Shown here: piece after piece, positions 54,548 through 62,133 of the stretch
How positions within the stretch are numbered: position 1 is the stretch's first letter
Layout: the number at the start of each line of letters is the position of its first letter
NCBI GenBank assembly: GCA_018105865.1
Contig: CM030833.1
Coordinates: 16,441,381 to 16,505,380 of the forward strand
Length of the DNA stretch: 64,000 nucleotides
Reading direction: 5' to 3'
Source: Metaphire vulgaris
Lineage: Eukaryota; Annelida; Clitellata; Crassiclitellata; Megascolecidae
The notes under the pieces: model-generated
Seen by the model: the letters and a program-made list of their open reading frames with translations, nothing else
What the model was told of the DNA's origin: nothing
Database searches by the model: none
Translations under genes and position numbers: made by a program

Positions 54548-55780
54548 AATGTTCCAATACCTCAATGCAAGGACCGGCAGTGCTCAGCCACATTCATGAT
54601 GAGTGTCTGGCAGATGACCTCCCTCAGGTCAGTGGCAGTCTCAGTGATAAGAACAGGTGTGTTTCCTCCAAGCTGGAACCAATACTGTGTGTTGACAATC
54701 TCTTCTGGCTATGATTATTAACCTTGGAATACAAATCGCAGATGAGTGTCATTTTACCTTGTATTCGAATATCAAAATCATTAAGATGCATGAATACGGT
54801 AGATATGCTGAAAATGCTAATTTCCAAAGCCATTCCCGAATTTATGTGGGCACATCAATGGACGGTTCTTGTATTTTAAGAATATTTCAATCTCACTTTG
54901 AAGATCAAAAAATCAAGCCAAGACATTCCCATAGCTAAGCCATCACTGGAGTCTGGTAATGTACCATGTCTGGAAACTCAGATTTGATTTCCATCAGGAA
55001 ATTATGAAATTGGCGATGTCTGAGTCCATGAGCTATCGTATATCTATGGTAAAGGGTAAGACAGCTGAAAGTTGATGCAAGTTGAAATTAAAGTCTATAG
55101 ATGTCTCTTTGACACAGACAGACTGCGTAAAAGATTCCTTTAACAGATTTGCGCATGTTACTCATTTCGTAAAAGATTCCTTTAACAGATATGCACATGT
55201 TACTAATTTCTTGTTGCGGGCCGGATTAAAGACCTTGGCTGGCCATGTCTGGCCCGCAGGCCGTACTTTGGAGACCCCTGCTCTGTAAGGGCAGATTGAT
55301 GCTGTGGATAAGTTAGCTGCAGATTTGGACAAGAAGTTTGAAACAGGCATATAGTATATGGTACTTTTTATAATTTGCATACAAATATTGATCTTGATCT
55401 GTTTAATTGTCACATTTGGGTGCATTTATTTTTAATGTTTATCTTTTTCTTCACAAGTTTTTTGATTCTTATTCACATGTCTTAGATATGCAATCCATTA
55501 CTAATGGATGGCACTTGGTGATGATGATGATGATGATGATGATGACGACGACGAAGACGATGATCAGTCATCATGATCAATCATGATCATCATAGTCATG
55601 GTGAAGGTGATGATGACAATTGTCTTGGGTATGTTTTATTTTGAAGCATTAAATGATTTGATTGGCCTTAATTGTGATGCTACAAAAGTGGTACCTAACA
55701 CTCTAGAAGGACAGATTGATGCTGTGGATAAGTTAAGTGCAGACTTGGACAAGCAGTTTGAAGCAAACATGCAGTATGAG
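36404..55780 (+). CDS. DCST1: DCST1-like multi-pass membrane protein (gene span, 3' end missing)
   Basis: DCST1 and DCST2 are sperm membrane proteins needed for fertilisation (Drosophila sneaky, nematode spe-49 relatives); vertebrate DCST1 also has a C-terminal RING-type domain. I joined seven exons: 36404-36638, 39443-39559, 40505-40708, 43344-43483, 49372-49552, 52069-52206 and 55647-55780. All borders are GT-AG and all phases agree, giving 383 codons without a stop. Key matches are FRCVALLCFPYMFGEMGR with the following GPVANVFLNVGEVIRSMGC, the cysteine series LQCEE, GCSLS, KKCMKK and CWPCKLTFFC, and NCDATKVVPNTLEGQ. Human DCST1 is about 700 residues, so roughly half, including the later membrane segments and RING, should lie beyond 55780 and was not found here. 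Exon 1 is the least certain. The introns hold most of the LINEs in the window. Confidence 0.85.
36682..36864. mobile_element. hAT MITE, TSD ATCAAAAG
   Basis: The ends CAGTGGCGGCTCCAGG and TGTGGAGCCGCCACTG are flanked by perfect ATCAAAAG. It is the best-preserved copy of the GGCGGCTCCA family in the window and creates a spurious 153-codon open frame with the upstream exon. Confidence 0.93.
37668..37905 (-). mobile_element. tRNA-type SINE sharing its 3' body with the 5S SINE
   Basis: Read on the minus strand, it begins CTGGAGACCCTAAGGTCAAC like the tRNA-derived SINE at 2265. It then continues through CTCTAGATTAATGAC and ends CAAGTATGGGACTCCCTTT like the 5S-derived SINE at 20445. This is a chimera of the two designs. 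Confidence 0.7.
38194..38488. mobile_element. Foldback-like element with GGACATTATCCCCC arms
   Basis: The left arm (38194-38256) repeats GGACATTATCCCCCT. The right arm (38412-38488) carries the reverse complement. The core (38315-38389) is nearly the same as 3205-3272 in the other foldback element, although the arm units are unrelated. Confidence 0.65.
39443..39559 (+). CDS. DCST1: DCST1-like exon 2
   Basis: It reads VKGKYKQTLYRRVLESD and then AFKFFFHFPIGLVIGY, the first hydrophobic segment. The acceptor is CTTTATATTAG and the donor T|GTAAGT, phase 1 at both ends. Confidence 0.75.
39902..39943. repeat. (ATA)n microsatellite
   Basis: About fourteen ATA units, abutting the LINE fragment at 39955; probably its degenerate junction tract. 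Confidence 0.9.
39955..40315 (+). pseudogene. LINE ORF2 C-terminal fragment (RTE-like)
   Basis: In mixed frames it reads WFCRRMLKVPWMDKRANKEI, IKLRQIKFFGHVMRKDGLE, EGKRSRGKQRSKYTDKL and EKWKSMAADAA, the conserved tail downstream of the reverse transcriptase in many animal LINEs. Stops and frameshifts make it dead. It lies in DCST1 intron 2. Confidence 0.8.
40505..40708 (+). CDS. DCST1: DCST1-like exon 3
   Basis: It encodes two hydrophobic segments around the family signature FRCVALLCFPYMFGEMGR, ending in LITCSFILTG. The acceptor is TTATTTTTGTAG and the donor CTG|GTTTGT. The entry codon is TGT, shared with exon 2. Confidence 0.9.
40750..41160. mobile_element. Decayed TIR element related to 32428-32822
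   Basis: It starts GGGGCTGCCCATTAATTATG and ends ATAATTAATGGACAACATC. It shares GTTTGACAGTTGTTGACAGG and the ACTTTTTACAAATAAT segment. It contains GGCAAGCAAAAAAGTAATC. Confidence 0.75.
41362..41553. mobile_element. hAT-like MITE
   Basis: The ends are CAGTGTCTTATCCAGACTCC and GGCTTGTATAAAACACTG. The flanks TTGTCATT and TTGTGTCATT are related but out of register. Confidence 0.6.
41605..42480 (-). pseudogene. LINE ORF2 3' half (RTE-like), minus strand
   Basis: Motifs in order on the minus strand are KTMAVSRNGRAQIKIALGN, YNIIVVPQIIYGAETWSMKE, VVKMTCLRRILGV and a 3' end CTATTGCCACTAAAGAGTTG, then a GAT-rich tail. Frameshifts are present. The same 3' end occurs in plus orientation at 47410-47640. 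Confidence 0.8.
43041..43115. other. Short inverted repeat, hairpin with 19-bp perfect arms
   Basis: CAACTTGTACCATGATATG (43046-43064) is exactly inverted at 43092-43110. The stem extends through CTAAC/GTTAG after a 2x2 internal loop. The loop is 27 bases. It lies in a DCST1 intron about 230 bp before exon 4. It could be a pre-miRNA-like hairpin or a MITE remnant. Confidence 0.75.
43344..43483 (+). CDS. DCST1: DCST1-like exon 4
   Basis: It reads PVANVFLNVGEVIRSMGCNF and NMTTTRIGIRLIPL, matching the GP.AN..N...V..S.GC segment and the following glycosylation site of DCST1. The acceptor is ATATTCCTAG and the donor TTG|GTATGT, leaving phase 0. Confidence 0.9.
43991..44201. repeat. Two (ATT)n microsatellites
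   Basis: About 27 units at 43991-44073 and 19 units at 44145-44201 flank a 70-bp segment containing GAAGGCGACAGCGTTAAATC, a common LINE or SINE junction phrase. Confidence 0.9.
44398..44707. mobile_element. hAT MITE, TSD CACTACAC
   Basis: The ends CAGTGGTTCTCAGACC and GGTTGAGAACCACTG are flanked by perfect CACTACAC. Two minus-oriented motif copies (GACAAACAAAAAAGTCATCG near 44484, GACAAGCAAATAAGGTTGTC near 44541) lie inside. Confidence 0.92.
44864..45439. mobile_element. hAT element split by a SINE
   Basis: The ends GGGTGGCTAACCTTTTG and CACAGGTTGGCCACTCCAG, with GGGCCGCATG and CTGCATGCGGCCC inside, belong to the CAGGGGTGGCCAACC class. The SINE at 45000-45259 interrupts it. The flanks do not match well. 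Confidence 0.7.
45000..45259 (-). mobile_element. tRNA-derived SINE, minus strand
   Basis: On the minus strand it reads GAAGTTAGCAGAGTGGTAAC, then GGTTCGAGACCC, then AGGGCTCTAGCAAAGGAG and an AAGGACTTTGACTTT tail. It is the same family as 2265-2535 and nested in a hAT element. Confidence 0.85.
45525..45818. mobile_element. hAT MITE, TSD TACTGTAT
   Basis: The ends CAGCGGGGGTTCCAGG and CATGGTGGAACCGCCACTT are flanked by perfect TACTGTAT. Two minus-oriented motif copies lie near 45670 and 45740. Confidence 0.88.
46521..47000 (-). pseudogene. LINE ORF1-like fragment
   Basis: The minus-strand frame encodes a coiled-coil stretch (MIEEMNEKLKISIDKIVEEK, then DERIDVLEANLIKNDLKIVG) followed by an RRM-like part ending RSSIMINFISCAKKYEVIHK, as in ORF1 of Jockey/L1-type LINEs. 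It is open for 147 codons but isolated from ORF2. Confidence 0.6.
47410..47640 (+). pseudogene. LINE 3' end fragment
   Basis: It reads QIEGNKGRRPRKKWMDNIRED and then a stop, with CTAGCTATTGCCGCTGATGA and a GAT/ATT tail matching the 3' end of 41605-42480. Confidence 0.75.
47645..48045 (-). pseudogene. LINE reverse transcriptase fragment with mutated catalytic motif
   Basis: The minus strand reads VISGVPQGSVLGPLLFLIYI then KISKFANDTKIYRN. The usual FADD is FAND, and stops follow. It is a dead non-LTR reverse transcriptase core in a DCST1 intron. Confidence 0.85.
48050..49371. other. DCST1 intron sequence, nothing identified
   Basis: AT-rich with several short open frames (48329-48562, 48581-48763) that match no family I recognise. 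Confidence 0.5.
49372..49552 (+). CDS. DCST1: DCST1-like exon 5
   Basis: A charged, probably coiled-coil stretch (LKESDRNRVQSEIEDNEFRL, then YLKRRQKEYQEKLTLQCE) corresponds to the extracellular segment before the first conserved cysteine. Only the phase-0 frame is open. The acceptor is CAATTTTCAG and the donor G|GTATGA. Confidence 0.85.
50994..51180. repeat. GTCCTT/GTCCTC hexamer-rich tract
   Basis: It begins CAGTGATGTTAATCCTTG and is packed with TCCTTG and TCCTCG units, resembling the AAGTCC-filled hAT MITE at 35476 in inverse orientation. No clean right end or duplication was found. Confidence 0.6.
51368..51418. repeat. (ATT)n microsatellite
   Basis: About seventeen ATT units, followed by ACGACAATTTATATAGCACT, a phrase also at the 3' end of the LINE at 58390. 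Confidence 0.9.
51545..51790 (+). pseudogene. LINE 3' end fragment
   Basis: In mixed frames it reads QWFGHVTRMGEERLPQSS and then GKQK and the AAGCTAAGAGATGGATAG segment typical of the region downstream of LINE reverse transcriptase. Broken. Confidence 0.6.
52069..52206 (+). CDS. DCST1: DCST1-like exon 6
   Basis: Entry after CACTATAG in phase 1 yields EILNVGVRGCSLSMGNAYKK, CMKKLSFFGYLVCWPCKL and TFFCQVFK. The spacing of the cysteines follows DCST1 exactly (C..........C........C). The donor is AAG|GTTAGT. Confidence 0.9.
52323..53065. repeat. Large hairpin of four related ~180-bp units
   Basis: Two direct units (from 52323 and about 52501) are followed by inverted copies (about 52695-52850 and 52850-53065). 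Shared blocks include CAGAAATGAACTCTC, GTTGATGACGTCACTAC and GCTGCAACTGGAGTTTGCA. The symmetry centre is near 52690. It probably derives from a DNA transposon that duplicated head to head. It is intronic. Confidence 0.8.
53449..54480. mobile_element. TTAA-flanked non-autonomous element with internal duplication
   Basis: TTAA flanks CCTTTTAAAAGGGG at the left and GAGGAAAAGG at the right (CCTTTT inverted ends). Two diverged direct repeats of roughly 350 bp (from about 53560 and 53935) share ATAGAAGCTAGAAAGATGCG and TACACCCCAAAATCGG. It resembles piggyBac-type targeting, but the inverted ends are short. A fragment of the same left end is at about 46279. Confidence 0.45.
54500..54545. repeat. (ATT)n microsatellite
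   Basis: About fifteen ATT units. Confidence 0.9.
55115..55490 (+). pseudogene. Shadow copy of DCST1 exon 7, truncated by a hAT end
   Basis: 55286-55490 repeats the second half of exon 7 and its downstream intron (CAGATTGATGCTGTGGATAA ... GTACTTTTTATAATTTGCAT) about 420 bp upstream of the true exon. It has an in-frame TAG after GGCATA and lacks the first half. A hAT right end (GGCCCGCAGGCCGTACTTTG then GGAGACCCCTG) abuts it at 55214-55285, and a 44-bp tandem repeat lies at about 55125-55212. Confidence 0.8.
55519..55563. repeat. (GAT)n/(GAC)n microsatellite
   Basis: GAT units pass into GACGACGACGAAGACGAT, followed by palindromic ATCATGATCAATCATGATCA. Confidence 0.9.
55647..55780 (+). CDS. 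DCST1: DCST1-like exon 7
   Basis: It enters in phase 1 after TTTTATTTTGAAG and reads LNDLIGLNCDATKVVPNTLE, GQIDAVDKLSADLDKQFEAN and MQYE, matching the segment after the LC.P.K...FC motif. The donor is GAG|GTACTT in phase 0. No following exon was found up to the right edge. Confidence 0.85.
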
Positions 55781-55929
55781 GTACTTTTTTATAATTTGCA
55801 TAAAAATATTGCTCTTGATCTGTTTAATTGTAACATTTGTGTGCAGTTATTTTTGAACTTTATATTTTTTCTTCACAAGTTTTTTGATTCTTACTCACAT
55901 GTCTTTGATAGGCAACTGATGAATGACAT

Positions 55930-56400
55930 CTGATGATGCGGTCACTAGACCTCTGTTATTTACTCTCTATACAACCCCTTTGGGTTCATTTCTTGATGAT
56001 CATCAAGTGCTTTATCATATTTTTGCTGATGATACTCAAATTCTCATCTTTTCTGGTCACTCCTCTTCAAACTCATCCCTTGAGACTTTATCCAGTGCCT
56101 TCACTAATATTCAGTCATGGGATAGATTCAAATATACTTCTTCTAAATTTGGCATAAGCCGAGTTCTTGCTATTAGGTACTCCAGCTCAATTAACCAAAT
56201 TTGAATATCTGAAATCTGTAGTACTAGGAGATTCCACTGTTGTCCCTAGAAGTACCGGTACCTCTACTCGTAACCTTGGTGTGACATTTAACTCTTCCCT
56301 CTCTTTCACTAGTCACATAAATTCAGTCCGCAAAAGTTCTCATTATCATATTTGGGACATCTATCGCATCAGACCCAAGCCTGTTCTTATTCATTTAGCC
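55930..56400 (+). pseudogene. LINE reverse transcriptase fragment (CR1/L2-like)
   Basis: Mixed frames give TRPLLFTLYTTPLGS, YHIFADDTQILIFSG (intact FADD) and STRNLGVTFNSSLSFTSHIN. It is 5' and 3' truncated and frameshifted. Confidence 0.8.
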
Positions 56401-56404
56401 AATG

Positions 56405-57050
56405 CAATTTGAGGTCAACACCCCCCAAATTTGGTAATGCGACAATGGTAGGTATACAAAATGCATATTATACAAAATGCATATTAATTAGGTCAGAACA
56501 ACCCCAATGGAGAAGGACACCCCAAGTTTTGTAGTCGGACTAGAGAAAAGATGCTCGCTTCGCTCGCTCTCGCTTCGCTCGCAGTGCAGGATAATACTAA
56601 TATCTATCCACATCGCGCAATGCTCGCTTCGCTTCACTCGAGGCAAGGAATATTCCAGAATGACCAATCAGAACGCTTGAAGGTAACCAATGAGAACATC
56701 ACACAGCCACCCAATCAAAACGCTCACACAGCCAAGCAATCAGAACGCTTGAACGCTTGACAGAGAAAACACAATTCGATTGCGCAACGTCGATTGCGCA
56801 ACGTCGATTTCACCGCAACGTCAACCAATGAGAACGCTTGAAGGTAACGGGGCACAGATGAAGGATTTTAATATGATAGATGACCTTTTTTGCTTGTCAG
56901 AGGTTTTCTGAGACTTTTTAAGGTTTTTCGGTTGGGTTTTGGACCTGATGAGTTTTTTTGCTTGTCAGCCTTTTTTGGGCAGAGACTTAAAATTTCTGAC
57001 ACCCCCAGATTGTTCCAACACCCCCAAATTCAAAATCCTAGAAATAACAC
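56405..57050. mobile_element. hAT fragment of the GACACCCCC family
   Basis: It shares AATTTGAGGTCAACACCCCC, GCGACAATGGTAGGTATACA and an AGAAATAACACTG right end with 7529-7811, and carries two motif copies (56879, 56945). The middle (56560-56860) holds CTCGCTTCGCTCGC and AATCAGAACGCTTGA repeats not seen in other copies. The left end is missing. Confidence 0.65.
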
Positions 57051-57055
57051 TGGCA

Positions 57056-58205
57056 ATAACTCGACAGTCTCTCAAGCTCTGTGAGCTGGAGCACCATCTT
57101 GTTGGAAGATGAAATATTCCGTTACCTTATGAATGTCTGGCAAAAGGCCTTACATTAGTAGAACATCTCGGTAGTATTGTCCGTTAATCTTAACACCTGA
57201 CTCGATAAAATGGATATTTTTACAACCAAGTGCAGAGATTCCGACAGATATGATAAGAGATTTGCTTGTGCGTAAAAGACGTTTTGCTGGAACCATTAGC
57301 GTCACCACGGGGTGTCAAATGGGGGCAACTGCCTTCCCCCCAACCTGCCCCAGACCACCTACCAGATTCGTGCAGATCCGGTGAGAAAGTTTTCTGTGGA
57401 GGGGGGAGTGACGGGTGGGTAAGGAATCTGACACGCTAGCCTCTTTTGCCCCCCCCCAACCAAAAATTCCTGGCGACGCCACTGGCTGGAACATCTCTCT
57501 TCCTTATATTGACGAATACGTAAAAACGATCATTTTGAATATTACTGGGTGCTGCATCAGGGAATAGTTTTTCATCGGTAAACCAGATGAAATTGACTAG
57601 GCTTTCAGGATACAACCTCAATAATTCCCTGGATAGTTGAATTCTTGTTTGTTTGTTAGCTTCTGTAAGATCATGAGCCCACTGTTTCTTCAAACATTGT
57701 AATTGCAAATCTTTTCTGATGATTCTTCTAACTGATGATGGGCTGATTCTTCGCAAGCTTTTTGTCTCTGTGTTCGATGCATTTGCTGTTTATCTTCCTG
57801 GCTGATTACAAGCATTTCAACCTGTTCAATGTTTTCAACCATTCTGGCCATTTGCTTGCGACCGCTGCCTGGTTGACGAAGAAAAGATCCTGTCTTATCT
57901 ATCTTAGAAAGGAGAGCATTTAACCCACCAAGTGTCCACCTTTTCTCTGGAAAATCCTGTCAAAAACGTTTTGCACCATAATTTTTATTCTTTCTCAAAA
58001 ATGTTATAACTTGTTTATCTTCTTTGCTGAATGCCATTTTTTAAAGTTTTTGTGACATAGCTTAAAATAAATTTCATAAGATTTTTTTATAGCTTAGTTA
58101 TAAAATCAGGATATGTTATTCTGAAATTTCTTTAAAATTGATGTTTATCTGCATGAATTATGGTACATTAAATTAGTTAACGTTTTATTTTGACTCACCG
58201 TGTAT
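57056..58205 (-). pseudogene. Tc1/mariner-family transposase, broken
   Basis: The start MAFSKEDKQVITFLRKNKN (near 58038) is followed by an in-frame TGA, frameshifts, SPSSVRRIIRKDLQLQCLKK, NFIWFTDEKLFPDAAPSNIQ (first catalytic Asp) and FIFQQDGAPAHRA (second Asp), with a stop right after. A hAT MITE interrupts it at 57294-57484. The outer end GACTCACCGTG at about 58200 is probably one terminal repeat. The third catalytic residue region is lost. Confidence 0.88.
57294..57484 (-). mobile_element. hAT MITE inserted in mariner, TSD GCTGGAAC
   Basis: It is the inverted sister of 16331-16514, with ends CATTAGCGTCACCACGG and CTGGCGACGCCACTG and perfect GCTGGAAC duplications within the transposase frame. 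Confidence 0.93.
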
Positions 58206-58380
58206 AAGAAATACCAGCAACAGAAAATGGAGAAGATATGGAAAATTTCATGATAGATGAAGTAGAAAAAGAAATTGTAAATTTAGGAGGAAATAAAGTT
58301 CCAGGAGCAGACAATATAACAGCAGAAATGATCATTGCCAGAGGAGAGACATCAATAAATATACTACATACATAAATGTA
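58205..58380 (+). pseudogene. LINE reverse transcriptase N-terminal fragment
   Basis: It reads DEVEKEIVNLGGNKVPGADN and ITAEMIIARGETS, the conserved 'KAPGPDGI' region preceding LINE RT domains. About 55 codons remain. Confidence 0.75.
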
Positions 58381-58389
58381 ACAAAATAT

Positions 58390-59283
58390 GGGTCATCCAT
58401 ATTTATTTATGTATTTATTTATGAACAATTTATATAGCACTGTAGACAAGGCTAACGCCTACAACAAGAGCACTTAACACAGTTCATATCCAATATTAAA
58501 TAAATGTGTCTTCAAATTTCTAATGAAAAGTCCAGCTGAGACTGCTCCAGTCACATTGTCTGGAAGAGAGTTCCACAGGGCGGGATTCCCCCACGTGAAT
58601 GATCTTTCCCCAAACTTAGGGGTCTTGGACGGGGGAGGGACCAACAACTGCACTCTCCGACTGGACCTGAGAACCGATCTCTTCTCGATCACAGTCGATC
58701 TTCGTACAAGCACAGATAGATAATCAGGACAGAGTGGATCGCGTAAAGCCCGAAACGTAAGCCAACAGCGCTTGTAGATGATGCGCTGTGGAACACGGAG
58801 CCAGTGGAGTCTATCTCTAAGGAGAGGAGTGACGTGGTCACCCCAGCGACAGCCGAAAATCACTCGTGCAGCCTGGTTCAGCACTGATTGTTTGCGGTTC
58901 AGTCTAGTATCCGGAAGTCCAAGAAGCACGCCGTTACAGTAATCAATTCGTGTCAGTACCAGCACTAACTTGACAGCCGCGCTCACTGGCAGGTACCGTC
59001 GAATTGACCTCACTCTCCGCAGTTGGTAGTGGCAGGAGCGTATCAGATTGCTAACGTGCGAATCAAAGGATAGAGTCTCATCTAGGAGCACTCCCAGAAG
59101 ACGTAAGCTCTCGGAGGGAGCAATGGCTGCATCTCCCACCACAAACAGGGCATGACTTAGCAGATACCTTCTCCTGGGGGTGCTCATCCACAAAAATTCA
59201 GTCTTGACCGGATTCAGTGCGAGCCGATGCTCTTCCGTCCACGTAACAACAGCTGCTATACAGTCAGTGAAACAAATCCGTAG
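58390..59283 (-). pseudogene. LINE reverse transcriptase C-terminal part (CR1/L2-like)
   Basis: An open frame of 239 codons (58474-59193) has SLRLLGVLLDETLSFDSHV, RIDYCNGVLLGLPDTRLN, LRDRLHWLRVPQRIIYKRCW and LWNSLPDNV in the family order, ending FIRNLKTHLFNIGYELC. It is the best-preserved LINE frame in the window but is 5' truncated before the FADD motif. The 3' tail ATATAAATTGTTCATAAATA is also hinted at near 51420. Confidence 0.88.
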
Positions 59284-59869
59284 TCGCTAAACTAATCTAT
59301 ATATTAGCATCATCCTATAACTTTCACAGTGTTTGCAGCTTCTGATTGTAATTTTGTCAGCATTAAACTGTATTAGCTTGCTTGATAATTTTCTCGCTGG
59401 CTAACAACTTAATATCCGTGGCACTAAAGTCTTGTTCATACAGTAGTAATGGTTTCTGTATTAGCTTGGTATCAACTGCTTGTTTCATTCAACTTCTTGT
59501 GTTTTATTACTAATGTTGAACAACAAAACAAATGAAATGAAACTGTATGTGTAGAAATAAGTAGTTAAACTTTTAGTTGCAAACTAACTTTCTAAAATAC
59601 CTGGTAGTCAATTAAGCTAAAAAATATGGTTAAACTTTTTGCAACTAATTTTACAACTATTTCCCAGGTATCAAGTATGTGTTCATGAAATATAGGCGAT
59701 GCTTGCAACATGAACATGTCAGTCAATGAACCATCGAATTCATTAATCATTGTCTATTTAATATTTAAGTCTTAGTCTAGACTGCAGGAAAACAAGTTTG
59801 TCAAGTTTGTTTGGAAAAAATGACCCAGTAAGGAATAGATAAAAAGGGTACTGCTATTGAGAATTCGGG

Positions 59870-60240
59870 GCACCAACTAAAACGTTTTAGTTAAACTATT
59901 TAGTTATTGACTAAAATTTTTCAGTTAAACTATCATTTCAACTAAACTTTTTATATTTGAACTATGAAGATAACTAAAAAAAATTTTTAAACTTTCAGTT
60001 AGTAACCATTTAACTAATTGCCCATCGCTGATTCCACAATTGGTACTATCAGTATATTGTGGACTTTGTACAGTAGTGTATTTTTAACTACAAGTAACTT
60101 TAACTGTAACTAGTTACTTTGCAAGTAACTGTAACATTAACTAGTTACTTTTAAAAAAATATCTTGTAACTGTATCTAGTTACTTTTTTACACAGTAACT
60201 TGTAGCTGTAACTAGATGCTAATAAAAAGTAACTTATCCA
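59870..60240. repeat. AGTTAAACT and AGTAACTAGTTACTT low-complexity tracts
   Basis: The first block (to about 60010) repeats TAGTTAAACT-like units. The second (from 60071, starting CAGTAGTGTATTTTTAACTA) repeats self-complementary AACTAGTTACTTT. The second start looks like a hAT end, but no partner was found. Confidence 0.6.
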
Positions 60241-60249
60241 TCATGTCTG

Positions 60250-61515
60250 TGATTGGTATTGCAAATTGTATGAAGACACTAATGTATCTCCCTTAGCACC
60301 AAAATTCGCGTGTGCAAAAAATTTGACGCCTTCAACTAGTGGTGTATGCAGCAAGTTTAATCTGGGTGACTTTACTAACATCTAGGCCGCCTATTCATTT
60401 GCCTTGGACTATCTAAGCCTTAGTTCAGAGAACTCTAACACCCAGGCCATGAGCAACCGTCTCTTCCATAGTCAGAACATCTACAACATTTTGGGAATCC
60501 TGCAAGAACTACTTCTGCAGAGAATCATCACAGACGACGCAGAGTGATTAAGGCACACCTTGGCCTTCCCCCGCCCCGACTGTACACGACCATGGGCCGA
60601 CTATCAGGCACTTGGACTTGGTGGATAACAAATACCTCCAGCCATTTGGTCTGCAAGCATCTTGTAGACGTACTTTTTACATGTTGATTATTGTTATAGA
60701 TGAGTGGTGCACACCTTGAGCTGGGGCCACAAACAGACTTTACATAACCATTGGGAACCGCAAAGAGAGTGATATCAAATTTGTTCCACAGTTGTTTCAC
60801 ATATGATGGACATCACATTTATGAACACAACAAATACAATTACAATCATTACATCAAAGAGTTTGCTTTATATTTTAACTTCTAAAAAATGTTATGATAC
60901 AGTACATAAACATACACTAGGTCAGTGGGGCGGGTGGTGCTGCATGCAATGCATAAGCTTAGAAATTTCTGGCTTGATGTTTGCTGTTGAAAGAGGCAAA
61001 GCTGTGCCCAGGTGACCATCATTCAGCTGATTGAAAGTGTTACTTGTGTTCAGTTTCATTGGCAAGAAAACCTGTTCACAGCAGTATATGTGCTGCCAAA
61101 CATTCTGGTGTGGAGAAATGTATTCAGGTTGGTTGTGAAATGAAATCAGTCAATTTGTCCGCTGCCAAAGAGAAGTAGACAAAGTTGGCTGCTTTATTTG
61201 CATGCTTTCTTGTCACGTCTTTTACAGGCTTGAAATTCTTTGTTGAACTATAGCAACCCACCCCGCCACCTCATAGATACACTGACCTTTGCCCAGCCGA
61301 CAACATTCCATGCCCACAGCTATCACTATACTACTTTCCAAAACACTATATAAATATCAGAGATTTTACTTACTTATGGTTCAAATTCACTGTCTGTATG
61401 TAACTTGCGAACAGCTTCCATACACAACTTCTCCGATGTGATAGGCATACATTGCTTTACAAAATCACCATCACAGAACGGTCATCCAGATTTCATTATC
61501 ATCAACGAATTAGTA
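60250..61515. other. No gene identified
   Basis: Mixed AT-rich sequence. Open frames at 60528-60800 (minus) and 60803-61015 (plus) show no recognisable domain. No later DCST1 exon was found. Confidence 0.5.
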
Positions 61516-61517
61516 TA

Positions 61518-62133
61518 CCGTCTATATTCGTGATAAAGTCGAGAAATTCAAGGCCAATTCACAGGTTATATATCCTGACCTCGACTTATACTCGAGGCAC
61601 TAACTGTTGAGTAAAGTTTCCATACATAACATGTCGAAAATAATTAATTTAGCTAACTCTGCGTAATTATTTTCAACATTCGCTACGGCACCTAAATAAA
61701 AGTTGACATCAGCGCTTTTAAGATTGGTAATATATAGGCGCCACATAAATATTAATTAAATATTGGCGCTACATAAATATTAAAAAAATTCAAGATTACC
61801 GGTAATTAAGATTTTTATGTTGTCAAGAATGAGCGAATAGCAAGTTTAAAATTTTCTTAATCGTCAGGAATCAATCTGGGAATGTCAAAATAGTTCAGTT
61901 TCTCGATAGTTCAAAGCTAAAACGCAGTTTTTCAATCAAAACAATGGCGCCGCTGCCGCCACATGCCCACTTCGCGTCCGCCATTGTTCCGACTCTCACT
62001 ATCACCTCAAGAGGGTTCACCGCGGTGATGTCACTTCGACTTATAGCCAGGTCAATGACTTTAGACACCTTCAAATACCCAAAATCTAGGGCTCGACTTA
62101 TACTCGGATCGACTTTATCTGAAGTATATACGG
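61518..62133. mobile_element. TA-flanked MITE (Tc1/mariner-like)
   Basis: The ends CCGTCTATATTCGTGATAAAG and the inverted CTTTATCTGAAGTATATACGG are flanked by TA. The subterminal CTCGACTTATACTCG sequence is repeated on both sides. The non-coding interior is GC-rich in its right half. Confidence 0.7.

Noticed and set aside
58523..58723. Plus-strand open frame opposite the LINE
   Set aside because: It is the antisense of the CR1/L2-like reverse transcriptase on the minus strand.
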